Shown: positions 45,979 to 53,639, counted from the stretch's first letter. The stretch is DNA of 64,000 nt from Mycobacterium sp. 050128 (GCF_036409155.1 NZ_JAZGLW010000001.1:620001-684000), one strand, 5' to 3'. Notes: a model not told the origin generated them from the letters alone. A program made the numbers and translations.

Positions 45979-47736
45979 GTGGCGGATGTGAGCGTTGCAA
46001 TACTAACTTTCACCGAGAACGAGGCAACGGCTGTACGAGGGTTGCTCGGGATTCTTAGTGACCCAAGCGGGCCGAACGTAACGGTCTGGACGGCGAAACT
46101 GCTGGGGGAAGTGGTAGAGGGCAAGTTGTCCGACGGCAGCACAGCGCGGATTCAGCACAAGGCGCTACTTGCTCAGGGGAATGCCATCGCCGGGGCTGCC
46201 CTCGCCAGGGCGACGAAGGACACAATTCAGAATTGCGATGTCGACTACTTCATATTCTATGGGTGTTGCGGAGCAGTCGAACCGGCTCTGGTTGGTCAGG
46301 TGTTTCGGGTCGATTGGGTTTCATACATGTCACTGGGAGTGGTAGACCCCGCACCTGGCGGCGAGGTCGTCATGCTAAGGAACAAATGGATCGTCCCGAC
46401 CGAACCCAACACGCAAGCCCCACTGAAACCCATTGAGCTGCCAGCCGGTTCAGCATCTGCTCCGGGTTCCGTGTTTGGGCTCGACCTTGACGACGCCCAC
46501 GTTCTTGCCACCGACCAGGTGGTCCGTGTCTCGCCGGGCAAGCTCCCGAAGGGGCCAATCAAAACGCCACCGCCACCGGCCAGTCCCATCTACGAAAAGG
46601 GGGAATGGACGTACTCCGAGGGGCTTGCCTGGTACATCGATCTAGCGAAGAGGTGGGCGACGCCGCCGGATATGCCCAAACCTGTACTCATCGAGATGGA
46701 GAGCTTCGGTATCGCTTCCACGATGGAGGCATTGGGTTTGAGTTACCGCGTTCTCGTGCTTCGCGTGGTAACCGATGCGTTGAGCAATAAGACGAAGCAA
46801 ACCGATGAGGAGCAACTCGAGCTCCTGATCAAGGGGCTCCGGGGGTTGGCTTCTGCCTTGGGGACTATCCTGAAAATCGGTGAAGATGGCACAAAAATGA
46901 CACCGAATCCTTTTCTAAGCCAGGTAAATCGTCTACGGGCCGGCAATGTTCGCCCACCGGCGGCGGCTGCCGCCAATTTGGCCTCGACTCCAAGTCTCAG
47001 TCCCGACTCGACGCCGTCGAACTGGGATCTAGTGCGTATTGTGTCGGCGGCAGTCGCGGCTTGGGACGAGCAGCTTCCACGACTAGACCGGTTTTCCCTG
47101 CCGCTGTACGCAACTCAAGCCCGAGAACCATCCGACACCCACGACCGAGAACCACCATCAGACACCCACGACCGAGGACCATCAGACGTCGAATTTAGCC
47201 CGCGAGCGAATGCAGCCGCGACAGCCCAGCTTTTCCTAGGTCAAGTCCGCTCCGACTACCGGCGCGTGGCTTGGCCGGAACTCGAACTTTACCGGCTGGA
47301 AGAGGCGCGCAAGTCAGAGGAAGGAAGGTTTGTCCTGGATAGCGCCGGGCTCAGTTCGGACCGATCAGTCGCAGTTCTGGCAGTCGGGCGATACCTTGCT
47401 TCGAGCACCGGTCCCGAACCTTCAGAGGTACGCGCCGCATTCGAACCGTGGATCGATCCCGACGACAACCTAAATGCACGGGAGCGGTATGTAACATCGT
47501 TCGGCGAGGTTCTCGGCCCAGTGGTGCAGCTTGCGCTTGCACTCAATCGCTCACCCGACACACCTGACACTTCCTTCGACTTCATCCTCCCTAGTTGGGT
47601 CAGCCGCGTAGGGCCACCGTGGTGCCTACAGTTCCTTGAGGCGGGCGCTCGAATCCTGCAGACGCCGGTGGACCTCTTACCGCCCATCGCTGGGAGCGAA
47701 GAGGGCGAATGGCAGCGGCAGCGTACGGACGGTTAG
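45979..47736 (+). CDS. Nucleoside-phosphorylase-like domain fused to unknown C-terminal domain
   Basis: A 585-residue protein. Residues ~1-300 resemble the purine-nucleoside phosphorylase/MTA-SAH nucleosidase superfamily: VDYFIFYGCCGAVEPALVGQV near 88-108, the sugar-binding Met240-Glu241 in LIEMESFGIAS, and Asp266 in RVVTDALSN, the position of the base-contacting acid. An insertion with GKLPKGPIKTPPPPAS lies before it. A low-complexity linker with repeated PSDTHDR (residues ~385-400) leads to a helical domain of ~180 residues that I do not recognise. PNP-like domains occur in bacterial conflict proteins as sensors or nucleotide-cleaving effectors; that role here is inference. It lies 336 bases after the 1249-residue protein gene on the same strand. 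Confidence 0.75.
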   Translation: MADVSVAILTFTENEATAVRGLLGILSDPSGPNVTVWTAKLLGEVVEGKLSDGSTARIQHKALLAQGNAIAGAALARATKDTIQNCDVDYFIFYGCCGAVEPALVGQVFRVDWVSYMSLGVVDPAPGGEVVMLRNKWIVPTEPNTQAPLKPIELPAGSASAPGSVFGLDLDDAHVLATDQVVRVSPGKLPKGPIKTPPPPASPIYEKGEWTYSEGLAWYIDLAKRWATPPDMPKPVLIEMESFGIASTMEALGLSYRVLVLRVVTDALSNKTKQTDEEQLELLIKGLRGLASALGTILKIGEDGTKMTPNPFLSQVNRLRAGNVRPPAAAAANLASTPSLSPDSTPSNWDLVRIVSAAVAAWDEQLPRLDRFSLPLYATQAREPSDTHDREPPSDTHDRGPSDVEFSPRANAAATAQLFLGQVRSDYRRVAWPELELYRLEEARKSEEGRFVLDSAGLSSDRSVAVLAVGRYLASSTGPEPSEVRAAFEPWIDPDDNLNARERYVTSFGEVLGPVVQLALALNRSPDTPDTSFDFILPSWVSRVGPPWCLQFLEAGARILQTPVDLLPPIAGSEEGEWQRQRTDG

Positions 47737-47860
47737 TGGTGGCCTACCAAGTCTCAGCAGGCGACGCTGGCTCCACCCGCAACGGACGCAGGTCACAAGC
47801 CACTGCGGTAGCCGGGCGCGGCCGCGCTTCCCACAGTTCTTGCCGGGTGCAAAGACACAA

Positions 47861-47992
47861 CGTCTCAAATCTTTAGATTTGAAACGCTATCTAAGAGATC
47901 GGTTCAGCGACACCAATTATCAGTTCGCAGTGTCTCAAAAGTTGACTCAAAAATATCGTCTCATATTGACGTGTTATGAGACTTTTGAGACG
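47861..47992. promoter_or_regulatory. Res-like site: cluster of GTCTCA half-sites upstream of the resolvase
   Basis: The first site, 47861-47886, is a 26-base inverted repeat: CGTCTCAAATCT, TT, AGATTTGAAACG, one arm mismatch. Further half-sites GTCTCA lie at 47932 and 47958, GACTCA at 47944, and TGAGAC at 47977 and 47986. TGTCTCAAAAGT (47931) is matched by ACTTTTGAGAC (47981), and TATCGTCTCA (47954) by TGAGACGATA (47986). Total length ~130 bases ending 8 bases before the resolvase ATG resembles the three-subsite res of Tn3-type resolvases. It probably also autoregulates the gene. Confidence 0.75.
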
Positions 47993-48000
47993 ATACTCTC

Positions 48001-48597
48001 ATGTCGATCACCGCACCCGCCATGATTGGAACCACCTTGGGCTACGCCCGAGTCAGCATGGGGCACCAGTCGCTTGACCAACAGACCGATGCGCTCGCGG
48101 CGGCAGGAGTCGACACTGACCGCATCTACACCGACAAGCTCTCTGGCACGTCGACTCGTGAGCAGCGTCCTGGCCTTGCTGCACTGCTGGACTACGCCCG
48201 CCAAGGAGATGCAATCGTGGTGGTTGGCATCGACCGCTTGGGCCGAAACGCAGCCGAAGTGATGACCACCATTCGCGAGCTACGTGAACGTGGCATCGTT
48301 TTGCGGTCGCTTCGCGAGGGTATCGACACATCGAACGCGACTGGGCGCATGGTGGCAGGTGTGCTGGCGAGCCTAGCTGAGTTGGAATTGGAATTGGGTC
48401 GCGAGCGTCGGTCTGCTGCGCGGGAGGCGCGTAGGACACGCGGGCAGGCTGTCGGTCGTCCGAAGGCACTGGACGTTTCCAAAGTGGGCCTGGCACAGCG
48501 GATGCACGCCAGCGGAGAGTCGGCAAGCACTATCGCGGCCACGCTTGGCGTCAGTAGGGCCACGGTCTATCGAGTGCTCGCGGAGGATGCCGAATAA
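48001..48597 (+). CDS. Small serine recombinase (resolvase/invertase)
   Basis: A 198-residue serine recombinase. The nucleophile is Ser19 in LGYARVSMGHQSLDQQ; the catalytic region continues with GDAIVVVGIDRLGRNAAEV, and the C-terminal helix-turn-helix is GESASTIAATLGVSRATVYR. It is full length for the resolvase group and differs from large serine integrases. With the half-site cluster directly upstream it is expected to resolve multimers or delete DNA between two such sites. Only one site is in the window, so the partner would be a second element copy or a plasmid/phage dimer form. Confidence 0.93.
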   Translation: MSITAPAMIGTTLGYARVSMGHQSLDQQTDALAAAGVDTDRIYTDKLSGTSTREQRPGLAALLDYARQGDAIVVVGIDRLGRNAAEVMTTIRELRERGIVLRSLREGIDTSNATGRMVAGVLASLAELELELGRERRSAAREARRTRGQAVGRPKALDVSKVGLAQRMHASGESASTIAATLGVSRATVYRVLAEDAE

Positions 48598-48617
48598 ACA
48601 GGCACTAAGATTGCGAA

Positions 48618-49340
48618 ATGCTATCGGTGGTCGTGCGTGACGTTTATACCGACGCAGAACGACGGGAAATGCGGGCAAGCCTGAAGAGCCTCCTCCCGAT
48701 CGATAGCATGATCTGGAGTCCTGCTGGTGTGTATTGCTTTTGGGACCCAGAGACGCACGACGCGTTGTATGTCGGGGTGTCGAATAATCTGGCCGGTCGC
48801 TTCGCCACTCACAACGGTCTAACGGGCCGCCTGCCCCGCGGCAATAAGGTTCAAGAGATTAATGATTGGTTCCAAACGCATCCCCGACTTGGGTACAGCG
48901 TCATCCTGCAATCGGCGATTGCCGATGACAAGTATGAAGGCGCATCTTCCCGTGCGGAGGGCCAACTGATCGAAGGGCACCGGATCAGATATGGGTCCAT
49001 CCCACCGTGGAACAAGATCGGCGCTAGCACCGAGGGCGCGGCCAAGGCTGGAGTCTTAACGGGCGGATGGTTCGACATGCTCACCGGCCGCGGGGACAGT
49101 CTTATGGTGTCCCGACGAACAATCCGAGAGTTAGACGCCGATGCCAGTGCCGAGATGAAGGAATTCGATCTGGTGATTGCCCGAACGCCCTTGCTTGTAA
49201 GCCAAGTCGGTGATGGAGCAATTCGCACAGCACTTGCGCGAGTGCAGGACAACGCAGAGTACTGGGGCATGACCCAAGACCGATGTGCTGAGTTGGCGGC
49301 GTATCTGGATGAACCTGCTCCACACCCTGAGTCAATCTGA
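48618..49340 (+). CDS. GIY-YIG-domain protein
   Basis: A 240-residue protein with an N-terminal GIY-YIG nuclease-like fold: GVY at 37-39, YVG at 51-53, Arg61 in NLAGRFATH, Glu114 or Glu119 in AEGQLIEG and Asn132 in PPWNK. These occupy the five conserved positions of the family, so the active site may be intact. Residues ~140-240 are an unrecognised helical domain. It starts 20 bases after the resolvase stop and is probably co-transcribed. It could be a DNA-cleaving mobility factor, a restriction-like enzyme or a repair protein; context does not decide. Confidence 0.8.
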   Translation: MLSVVVRDVYTDAERREMRASLKSLLPIDSMIWSPAGVYCFWDPETHDALYVGVSNNLAGRFATHNGLTGRLPRGNKVQEINDWFQTHPRLGYSVILQSAIADDKYEGASSRAEGQLIEGHRIRYGSIPPWNKIGASTEGAAKAGVLTGGWFDMLTGRGDSLMVSRRTIRELDADASAEMKEFDLVIARTPLLVSQVGDGAIRTALARVQDNAEYWGMTQDRCAELAAYLDEPAPHPESI

Positions 49341-49555
49341 GGCGGGTTGCAGAGTTGGATGTCTGGGGGGGACCCCAAACACGCGAAGCGCCCGGACACC
49401 CGCGCAAACCCGGCCCTCTCTCCCCGACCAACTTGTGTTGGAGCATTTACAATTTCAATTGCGTTCGATAGGCCGCGAGCACGCTGCGCGGGATTCGCTG
49501 CCGGGCATTCAGACGACACTCATCACGGTAGATGCGTCACCGACGCGCCCACGCA

Positions 49556-50002
49556 TCAACTGCTCGAAGCACTGAATGTATGGGCATGTAAGGACTGATT
49601 GCTGACATCTGAAGCAGTGAGTGCTCCGGCACGACCTTCTGACCAGAATGTTTGCGCGGCTTCTCTATTGATCTCTCTTAGCCCGCGATGGACTTTGCAC
49701 ACCTTACGGCTATTGCCGAAGCCCATCTCGATGAAATCGCCTGGGGGAATCAGACACTCCGTGCACGATCCAACTTCAAGCCAGCCATACTCGACCGCAG
49801 TTCGTATCGCGCGGTGAATATCCTGTCGACCCTTGCCCATCAGCTCCGCCAACTCACCGCGATCGAAACCGGCATGGCCGCTGGCCCCGACGCGCGCATA
49901 CGCCATGCAGGCCACCTTGAGCCAAAGAGGTTGCGCCAGTTCCAAAGCGCGCTGTTCCCACCCAGCTTGGGATGCCTTCACCCAAGGAGCTTCGATCGTC
50001 AT
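49556..50002 (-). CDS. Winged-helix-like small protein co-transcribed with the excisionase
   Basis: A 148-residue protein. Residues ~20-80 look like a winged helix (WLKVACMAYARVGASGHAGF, then GRQDIHRAIRTAVEYGWLEV), followed by CTECLIPPGDF and a basic C-terminus. Similar small proteins accompany excisionases on actinobacterial integrative elements. It may control excision or act in replication. Its ATG overlaps the excisionase stop (ATGA), so it is coupled to it. No family name is certain. Confidence 0.7.
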   Translation of the reverse strand: MTIEAPWVKASQAGWEQRALELAQPLWLKVACMAYARVGASGHAGFDRGELAELMGKGRQDIHRAIRTAVEYGWLEVGSCTECLIPPGDFIEMGFGNSRKVCKVHRGLREINREAAQTFWSEGRAGALTASDVSNQSLHAHTFSASSS

Positions 50003-50196
50003 TGTTGGTCACCCCTGGTGGTGACAGCTCGCTGAGCACTGATCCAAACATCCAGTGCATCTGCGGGATACACCACGGTCTTTCGTCCCAGCTTGAAGGA
50101 TGGTGGCCCCTCGCCTCGGTGACGCCACCACCGGAGGGTGGCGACGGGAATGCCGGTCTTCTCGTACACCTCGCGGGTGCGAAGTAGTTCGCTCAC
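49999..50196 (-). CDS. xis: Excisionase-like helix-turn-helix protein
   Basis: A 65-residue AlpA/MerR-like DNA-binding protein: LLRTREVYEKTGIPVATLRW, then GEGPPSFKLGRKTVVYPADAL, the pattern of excisionases. The start is GTG 50196, nine bases after GGAGCAGCA-type sequence; a longer frame to 50415 is open but lacks homology. With the tyrosine integrase on the same strand, ~280 bases downstream in reverse order of transcription flow, it should direct excision. It overlaps the following winged-helix gene by 4 bases. Confidence 0.85.
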   Translation of the reverse strand: MSELLRTREVYEKTGIPVATLRWWRHRGEGPPSFKLGRKTVVYPADALDVWISAQRAVTTRGDQQ

Positions 50197-50236
50197 TGCT
50201 GCTCCAATATTCGAAATGAGTTGTGCTGAAACGACT

Positions 50237-50260
50237 TCACTCGCCGCATAGCGCGAGTGA
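50237..50260. promoter_or_regulatory. Inverted repeat in the xis-integrase interval
   Basis: TCACTCGC at 50237-50244 and GCGAGTGA at 50253-50260 form a perfect 8-base inverted repeat with an 8-base centre, 40 bases upstream of the xis start. It could be the operator that keeps the element silent or an Xis/integrase binding site. The rest of 50197-50478 shows no gene. Confidence 0.45.
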
Positions 50261-50478
50261 TTCAGAGAAACAGTGTTCGACTCCCATGACTTCGTTGAAT
50301 GACTCTTGCTGCCAACGCACCCAGCGTATGTCGACCCGTCCGACGGTGGCGCGGTCAGTTTGGCGTAAACCGGGAGCCCAGTCTGCGGCCTAGTTCCCAG
50401 TGCCACAACTGCCATGCATCAACACCAGACCAGCCCTAACGTCACCGAGCATCGACGTCGAGGCGCTGAAGTGGCGTG

Positions 50479-51753
50479 TTAGGCGGCTGTCTGCTTCGCT
50501 GCCGCCATGGCGTCCCCCAAGGCTTTCGCGGCGGCGGACAAGTCGTCGTGATAGAGGTGGCCGTAGCGATCCAGCGTCATTGATGCCGTGGCGTGACCGA
50601 GTTGTCGTTGCACCACTTTGATGTTTGCGCCAGTCGAGATAAACAAGCTGGCTGCAGTGTGGCGGAGGGCGTGCGGGGAGATGGCGGGAAACTTCGGCGT
50701 GAGCGGCTGACCGTGCTCGTCCAAAGCCCCTGCTTCTAGCTCATGCTGGCGCTGCTCGTCGGCCTGGTCTTGCATGGCCTTCACTGCCCTGTCGAAAGGT
50801 CCGCGATACTGACCCAATGTGAGCGTGCCCCCGTTATTGCCGGGGAACACTAGATCCTCTTGGTCGGCAGGTAGCTCAGCAATCAATCGCTCCCACACCG
50901 GTGGCGGCACAGCCACGTCACGAATGTGCCCCGTCTTGGTCCTAGTGGTCACCATGCCCTGGCCGGTGACGCGGGTCGCCGACTCCCTGATAGTCAGCTT
51001 GGCGTCCTTAACGCTCCCCCTACGCAATGCGGCGGCTTCTCCGAAGCGGATACCGCAGTAACCGAGGATCAGCGTTAGCACCGCGAATCGTTCTGTGCGC
51101 TCGGCCAACCCCTGTAGTTGGGCGTGGGTCAGGTACTTGATCTCCCTCGCGTGCTCTGTAGGAAGGTCGTGACGGCGGTCGATGTCGGCAATTACATTCC
51201 TGGATGCCAGGCCAGCCCTCACCGCATGCTTGTAGACAGCGCCCATTAGTTGGTGAGTCTGAATGATCCGGCTGGCCGACAGGCCGGTGCAAGCCTGGGA
51301 ACCGCTCACGCTCAGGCTGGCGAACCAGGAGGATAGCTCACCGTAGGAGATCGCTTTCATCTCCGAATCGCCCCATTTCGGCAAGACGATGGTGTCCAGA
51401 ATGCTTCTGTACCCGGCAAGGGTCTTTGGCTTGCGGTGACCCTTCGTCTTCAGCCATTCCTCTGCCGCAGTGCTGAAGGTGCTGCGACCAACATCGGGGC
51501 TTATCCACTGGTTGGTGACGACCTTGCCGCGCTCGGCGTTCGACCATGCCTCGGCCTCGGCCTCAGTGCGAAATCGCCTCGTGTGCGACTTGCGGTCGTC
51601 GCCGACATACCAACCGCGCCACCGCTTCCCCACTCCCTGAGGCTTCCCCTGGCCATCGGCCCATCGCCCGGTCGCAAGCTTCGAAGGCGTGCCGTCGTTG
51701 TTCTTCCAGAGGTCGATGACCCCACCCGTGCCCGGTGTCCGCGTGATCGCCAC
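50479..51753 (-). CDS. int: Tyrosine-family integrase
   Basis: A 424-residue phage-type integrase. The N-terminus has an arm-binding-like region (WRGWYVGDDRKSHTRRF) and a SAM-like core-binding domain near 95-180. The catalytic residues are Arg236 (GYCGIRFGEAAALR), His361 and Arg364 (HALRHTA), His387 (QLGHATASM) and Tyr397 (LDRYGHL), so the active site is complete. It ends 65 bases before tRNA-Tyr, placing it at the attachment end of the island. It should catalyse integration into the tRNA-Tyr 3' end using the 60-bp identity. Confidence 0.96.
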   Translation of the reverse strand: MAITRTPGTGGVIDLWKNNDGTPSKLATGRWADGQGKPQGVGKRWRGWYVGDDRKSHTRRFRTEAEAEAWSNAERGKVVTNQWISPDVGRSTFSTAAEEWLKTKGHRKPKTLAGYRSILDTIVLPKWGDSEMKAISYGELSSWFASLSVSGSQACTGLSASRIIQTHQLMGAVYKHAVRAGLASRNVIADIDRRHDLPTEHAREIKYLTHAQLQGLAERTERFAVLTLILGYCGIRFGEAAALRRGSVKDAKLTIRESATRVTGQGMVTTRTKTGHIRDVAVPPPVWERLIAELPADQEDLVFPGNNGGTLTLGQYRGPFDRAVKAMQDQADEQRQHELEAGALDEHGQPLTPKFPAISPHALRHTAASLFISTGANIKVVQRQLGHATASMTLDRYGHLYHDDLSAAAKALGDAMAAAKQTAA

Positions 51754-51818
51754 GGAACCGAGTTTACGTTCTGCATACAGTCTGAGACGGCCCTTTCGGG
51801 CAGTTCAGACACTTACGC

Positions 51819-51878
51819 TGGTGGCAGGTACTGGATTCGAACCAGTGTAGGCGTAAGCCGACGGATTTACAGTCCGCT
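51819..51878. repeat. Right copy of the 60-bp att repeat, within tRNA-Tyr
   Basis: Identical over 60 bases to 41562-41621. It covers the 3' side of the anticodon arm, variable region, T-arm, acceptor and CCA of the intact tRNA-Tyr. The element therefore carried its own copy of the tRNA 3' end and rebuilt the gene on insertion. Confidence 0.95.
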
Positions 51879-51904
51879 CCCATTGGCCGCTCGGGCAACC
51901 TGCC
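51819..51904 (-). tRNA. tyrT: tRNA-Tyr (GTA anticodon), island attachment gene
   Basis: The 86-nt gene on the minus strand begins GGCAGGTTGCCCGAGCGGCC, has anticodon GTA in ACTGTAAAT, a long variable arm typical of bacterial tRNA-Tyr, T-arm TGGTTCGAATCC and an encoded CCA. The acceptor pairs GGCAGG with CCTGCC. The last 60 bases were supplied by the island. It is the only complete copy in the window. Confidence 0.97.
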
Positions 51905-51973
51905 GCCTAGCAGGGTACAACGAGCGGGTAGACAATTCACAAACGGCTAGGAGCAACGAGGAAGGGCGTTCGC

Positions 51974-52465
51974 ATGGCGGACTCATCGTTCGACATCGTC
52001 AGCAAGTTCGATCGGCAAGAGGTCGACAACGCGCTCAACCAGGCGGCCAAGGAGTTGGCCACCCGCTTCGACTTCCGCGGCACCGACACCACGATCGCCT
52101 GGAAGGGCGACGAGGGCGTCGAGCTGACCTCCTCCACCGAGGAGCGCATCAAGGCCGCCATCGACGTGTTCAAGGAGAAGCTGATTCGCCGCGACATCTC
52201 GATGAAGGCCTTCGACGCCGGCGAGCCGCAGGCCTCCGGCAAGACCTTCAAGGTCACCGGCACCCTCAAGCAGGGCATCGACAGCGAGAACGCCAAAAAG
52301 ATCACCAAGCTGATCCGCGACGACGGACCCAAGGGCGTCAAGACCCAGATCCAGGGCGACGAGATTCGGGTCAGCAGCAAGAAGCGCGACGACTTGCAGG
52401 CCGTCCAAGCGCTGCTGCGCGGCGCCGACCTGGACGTGGCACTGCAGTTCGTCAACTACCGCTAG
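51974..52465 (+). CDS. YajQ-family nucleotide-binding protein
   Basis: A 163-residue YajQ/UPF0234 protein, the counterpart of H37Rv Rv0566c. It begins with [20 protein letters not shown] and contains [17 protein letters not shown] and [18 protein letters not shown]. Family members bind nucleotides or RNA, and some bind cyclic-di-GMP. It lies next to tRNA-Tyr on the opposite strand, so core synteny resumes here immediately after the island. Its cellular role in mycobacteria is not defined. Confidence 0.95.
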   Translation: MADSSFDIVSKFDRQEVDNALNQAAKELATRFDFRGTDTTIAWKGDEGVELTSSTEERIKAAIDVFKEKLIRRDISMKAFDAGEPQASGKTFKVTGTLKQGIDSENAKKITKLIRDDGPKGVKTQIQGDEIRVSSKKRDDLQAVQALLRGADLDVALQFVNYR

Positions 52466-52473
52466 CGTTCGAA

Positions 52474-52498
52474 TCGTGCAGTAAACTGGACTGCACGA
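52474..52498. promoter_or_regulatory. Palindromic operator of the RES/Xre toxin-antitoxin operon
   Basis: TCGTGCAGT at 52474-52482 and ACTGCACGA at 52490-52498 are a perfect 9-base inverted repeat around a 7-base centre. It lies 20 bases before the antitoxin ATG at 52519, so bound protein would cover the promoter. Autoregulation by the Xre/MbcA antitoxin is the likely use. Confidence 0.72.
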
Positions 52499-52518
52499 AC
52501 CGCACCTAGGAGCTGGTC

Positions 52519-53028
52519 ATGACCCCCACGGTCGCCGAGTTGGACGCCGCCCACCGGCGGCTGCGCGAGAGCGCCCACGCCGTGGGCGTCGCCCTGTCGT
52601 CGGTCACCGGGTACACCGAGCCCGCCGTCGCGCGGGCCGTGCAGGCCGAACTGAACCTGTATGCCCGCATCGAGGCCGAGTTCGGGATGCTGACCAGCAC
52701 CGAAGCGGGCAAGCGGATGGGGTCGCGGTCGAGCGCGCCACGCAACCTGGCCACCACCGCGCGCCGCAACAAGACGCTGCTCGCGGTCCGCCAAGGCAAT
52801 TACCTCGCCTACCCCGGCTTCCAGTTCGGGCCGGACGGCAAGCCGTTGCCAGTGATCGGACGCCTGCTCGCGGTGGCCGACGACAGTGGCTGGTCGGAGG
52901 CGGGCCTGGTGCAGTGGCTCTGCTCCCCCACCACCTATCTGAACGGAGACCGGCCCGTCGACCACCTAGCGACGGATCCGGATCGCGTCGTGGCGGTCGC
53001 CGGGGAGGCGCTGAACGTTTCGTGGTGA
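52519..53028 (+). CDS. Xre/MbcA/ParS-type antitoxin
   Basis: A 169-residue antitoxin. Residues ~1-75 are helical and may bind DNA (TEPAVARAVQAELNLY, ARIEAEFGMLTSTEAGKRMG). The C-terminal part carries the DUF2384-like toxin-neutralising domain (LVQWLCSPTTYLNGDRPVDHL), which in MbcA-type proteins inserts into the RES active-site cleft. It is longer than the M. tuberculosis MbcA (113 residues). Its stop overlaps the toxin GTG by 4 bases, the usual coupling for this module. Confidence 0.9.
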   Translation: MTPTVAELDAAHRRLRESAHAVGVALSSVTGYTEPAVARAVQAELNLYARIEAEFGMLTSTEAGKRMGSRSSAPRNLATTARRNKTLLAVRQGNYLAYPGFQFGPDGKPLPVIGRLLAVADDSGWSEAGLVQWLCSPTTYLNGDRPVDHLATDPDRVVAVAGEALNVSW

Positions 53029-53639
53029 GACGTCCGCCGGACCCGTTCGACCCGGCCACCGCCACGCTGCCGGAGGGCCACCTGCTCTACCGGGTCCTGT
53101 CGGCCACCCGAACCGCCACCGACTTCAACCCCGGTTTCGGTGCGCGGACCCGGTTCGGCTTCTTCGGCAAGCCGGCGGTGCCGATCATGTACGCGGCGGA
53201 CACCGAAGACGCGGCGATCGCCGAGACGTTGCTGCACGATATTCCGGCCGACGGCGGTCTGCTCCCGTACGACCAATACGCGACCAAAGTGCTCGTCCGG
53301 CTCAAAGTCGAGCAAGAGTTGCGCCTCGCCGTACTGCACGGCACCGGGCTGCGCCGGCTCAAGGTCACCGCGGGTGACCTCACGTCCAGCCCGGCCTCGA
53401 CCTACGCCACCACGGTGCGCTGGGCGCAGGCCGCCCACGACGCCGGGTTGGACGGGCTGGCGTGGATGTCGCGGCAATGCAACGACACCAAGGCATACGT
53501 CTTCTTCGGCGACAGGTGCCCGCGGGGGTTCAGCCAGGACCCCTCGCACGCGCGCATCTTCGCCAGCGCGGCCGACCAACTCTGGCTGATCGATCGATGC
53601 GCGCCGCTGCACGTCGACGTGCTGATGGAGCCGTCGTGA
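53025..53639 (+). CDS. RES-domain toxin (NAD+ phosphorylase/hydrolase type)
   Basis: A 204-residue RES-domain protein starting at GTG 53025 (53022 also in frame). The family residues are visible: HLLYRVLSATRTATDFNPGF with the conserved Arg, FGFFGKPAVPIMYAADTEDAAIAE with the Tyr/Glu, and GLDGLAWMSRQCNDTKAYVF. RES toxins such as MbcT degrade NAD+. Paralogues of this pair exist elsewhere in M. tuberculosis (Rv1989c-Rv1990c, Rv3188-Rv3189); this locus is separate. The antitoxin overlaps it by 4 bases. Confidence 0.92.
   Translation: MRRPPDPFDPATATLPEGHLLYRVLSATRTATDFNPGFGARTRFGFFGKPAVPIMYAADTEDAAIAETLLHDIPADGGLLPYDQYATKVLVRLKVEQELRLAVLHGTGLRRLKVTAGDLTSSPASTYATTVRWAQAAHDAGLDGLAWMSRQCNDTKAYVFFGDRCPRGFSQDPSHARIFASAADQLWLIDRCAPLHVDVLMEPS

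Larger units (their letters stand above)
41562..51878. mobile_element. Integrated genomic island in tRNA-Tyr, about 10.3 kb
   Basis: The element runs between two perfect 60-bp direct repeats, the right one being part of the intact tRNA-Tyr. The tyrosine integrase lies next to the tRNA and points away from it, as is usual. It also encodes an excisionase, a winged-helix-like protein, a serine resolvase, a GIY-YIG protein and two large cargo genes. No capsid, terminase, portal, relaxase or type IV secretion gene is visible, so it would need a helper to move between cells. The cargo is visibly less GC-rich than the flanks, most clearly at 41.9-45.6 kb. It may be a phage satellite, a decayed prophage or a plasmid-derived defence island. 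Confidence 0.93.

Noticed and set aside
50197..50415. Longer 138-residue form of the excisionase
   Set aside because: The extra N-terminus has no homology, and GTG 50196 has a good ribosome-binding site at the start of the helix-turn-helix.
51783..51801. Rho-independent terminator between integrase and tRNA-Tyr
   Set aside because: The stem is only about four base pairs (GCCC/GGGC) and no T-tract follows.
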